64,000 nt of DNA from Ctena decussata (taxonomy: Eukaryota; Mollusca; Bivalvia; Lucinida; Lucinidae): contig OZ022500.1 in the NCBI GenBank assembly GCA_963989385.1, forward strand, positions 110,153,842 to 110,217,841, read 5' to 3'. A program made the translations under genes and the position numbers. Under the pieces are notes generated by a model that had not been told where the DNA came from, made no database searches, and saw only the letters and a program-made list of their open reading frames with translations. Shown here in pieces: positions 63,983 through 64,000 of this stretch. Position 1 is the first letter of the stretch, and every line of letters starts with the position of its first letter.

Positions 63983-64000
63983 CTGAAATAAAAGAAGCAG

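Noticed and set aside
63650..63991. 113-codon + strand frame over the GT14 exon
   Set aside because: Antisense shadow of a well-supported GT14 coding exon.

Overview
The window is eukaryotic nuclear DNA, AT-rich, with coding exons separated by long introns flanked by GT/AG and packed with non-autonomous transposable elements. The repeat repertoire suggests a marine bivalve, probably a heterodont clam: elements ending in AGCTCACCTGAGCCGAAG, palindromes with GAGCCGCGACACGA ends, tandem-repeat-containing elements next to CGTC or ACGG microsatellites, and tRNA-derived SINEs. The taxon is inferred from repeat style only; no rRNA or mitochondrial marker is present.

Two host genes are supported. 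(1) On the + strand, at least six exons between 20546 and 48718 join with matching splice phases into the C-terminal 460 residues of a single-pass membrane protein: a short acidic stalk, one membrane span, a basic juxtamembrane segment and a long low-complexity cytoplasmic tail. Its ectodomain and start codon are not identified and probably lie upstream of the window. I do not recognise the family. (2) On the - strand at the right edge, two exons (62856-63982 and 59727-60013) give a complete 458-residue type II Golgi glycosyltransferase of family GT14 (core-2/I-branching beta-1,6-N-acetylglucosaminyltransferase, GCNT-like). The two genes converge on a repeat-rich interval (about 49.7-59.7 kb).

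Layout: 0-20.5 kb holds no recognised host exon and is a mosaic of LINE 3' fragments, SINEs, palindromic MITEs and two kinds of tandem-repeat elements. 20.5-48.7 kb is the membrane-protein gene. Its 7.4-kb intron carries a roughly 3.3-kb inverted-repeat structure whose arms enclose decayed C2H2 zinc-finger coding pieces. Its 12.4-kb last intron carries a nested block of tandem-repeat elements (36.9-43.0 kb) and a piggyBac-like MITE. 49.7-59.7 kb is intergenic repeat DNA. 59.7-64 kb is the GT14 gene, whose 2.8-kb intron holds further MITEs and SINE remnants.

The most interesting non-coding signal is that several unrelated-looking element families amplify strong transcription-factor-like motifs. 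Families A and B1 carry nuclear-receptor direct repeats (TGACCTTTGACC), family C carries everted half-sites (TGACCTTGA-N2-TCAAGGTCA), families B2/B3 carry RFX X-box palindromes (GTTGCCATGGCAAC), and a palindromic MITE family carries CRE-like TGACGTCA sites. Families B1 and B2/B3 share ends but have different tandem cores, which suggests modular core exchange.
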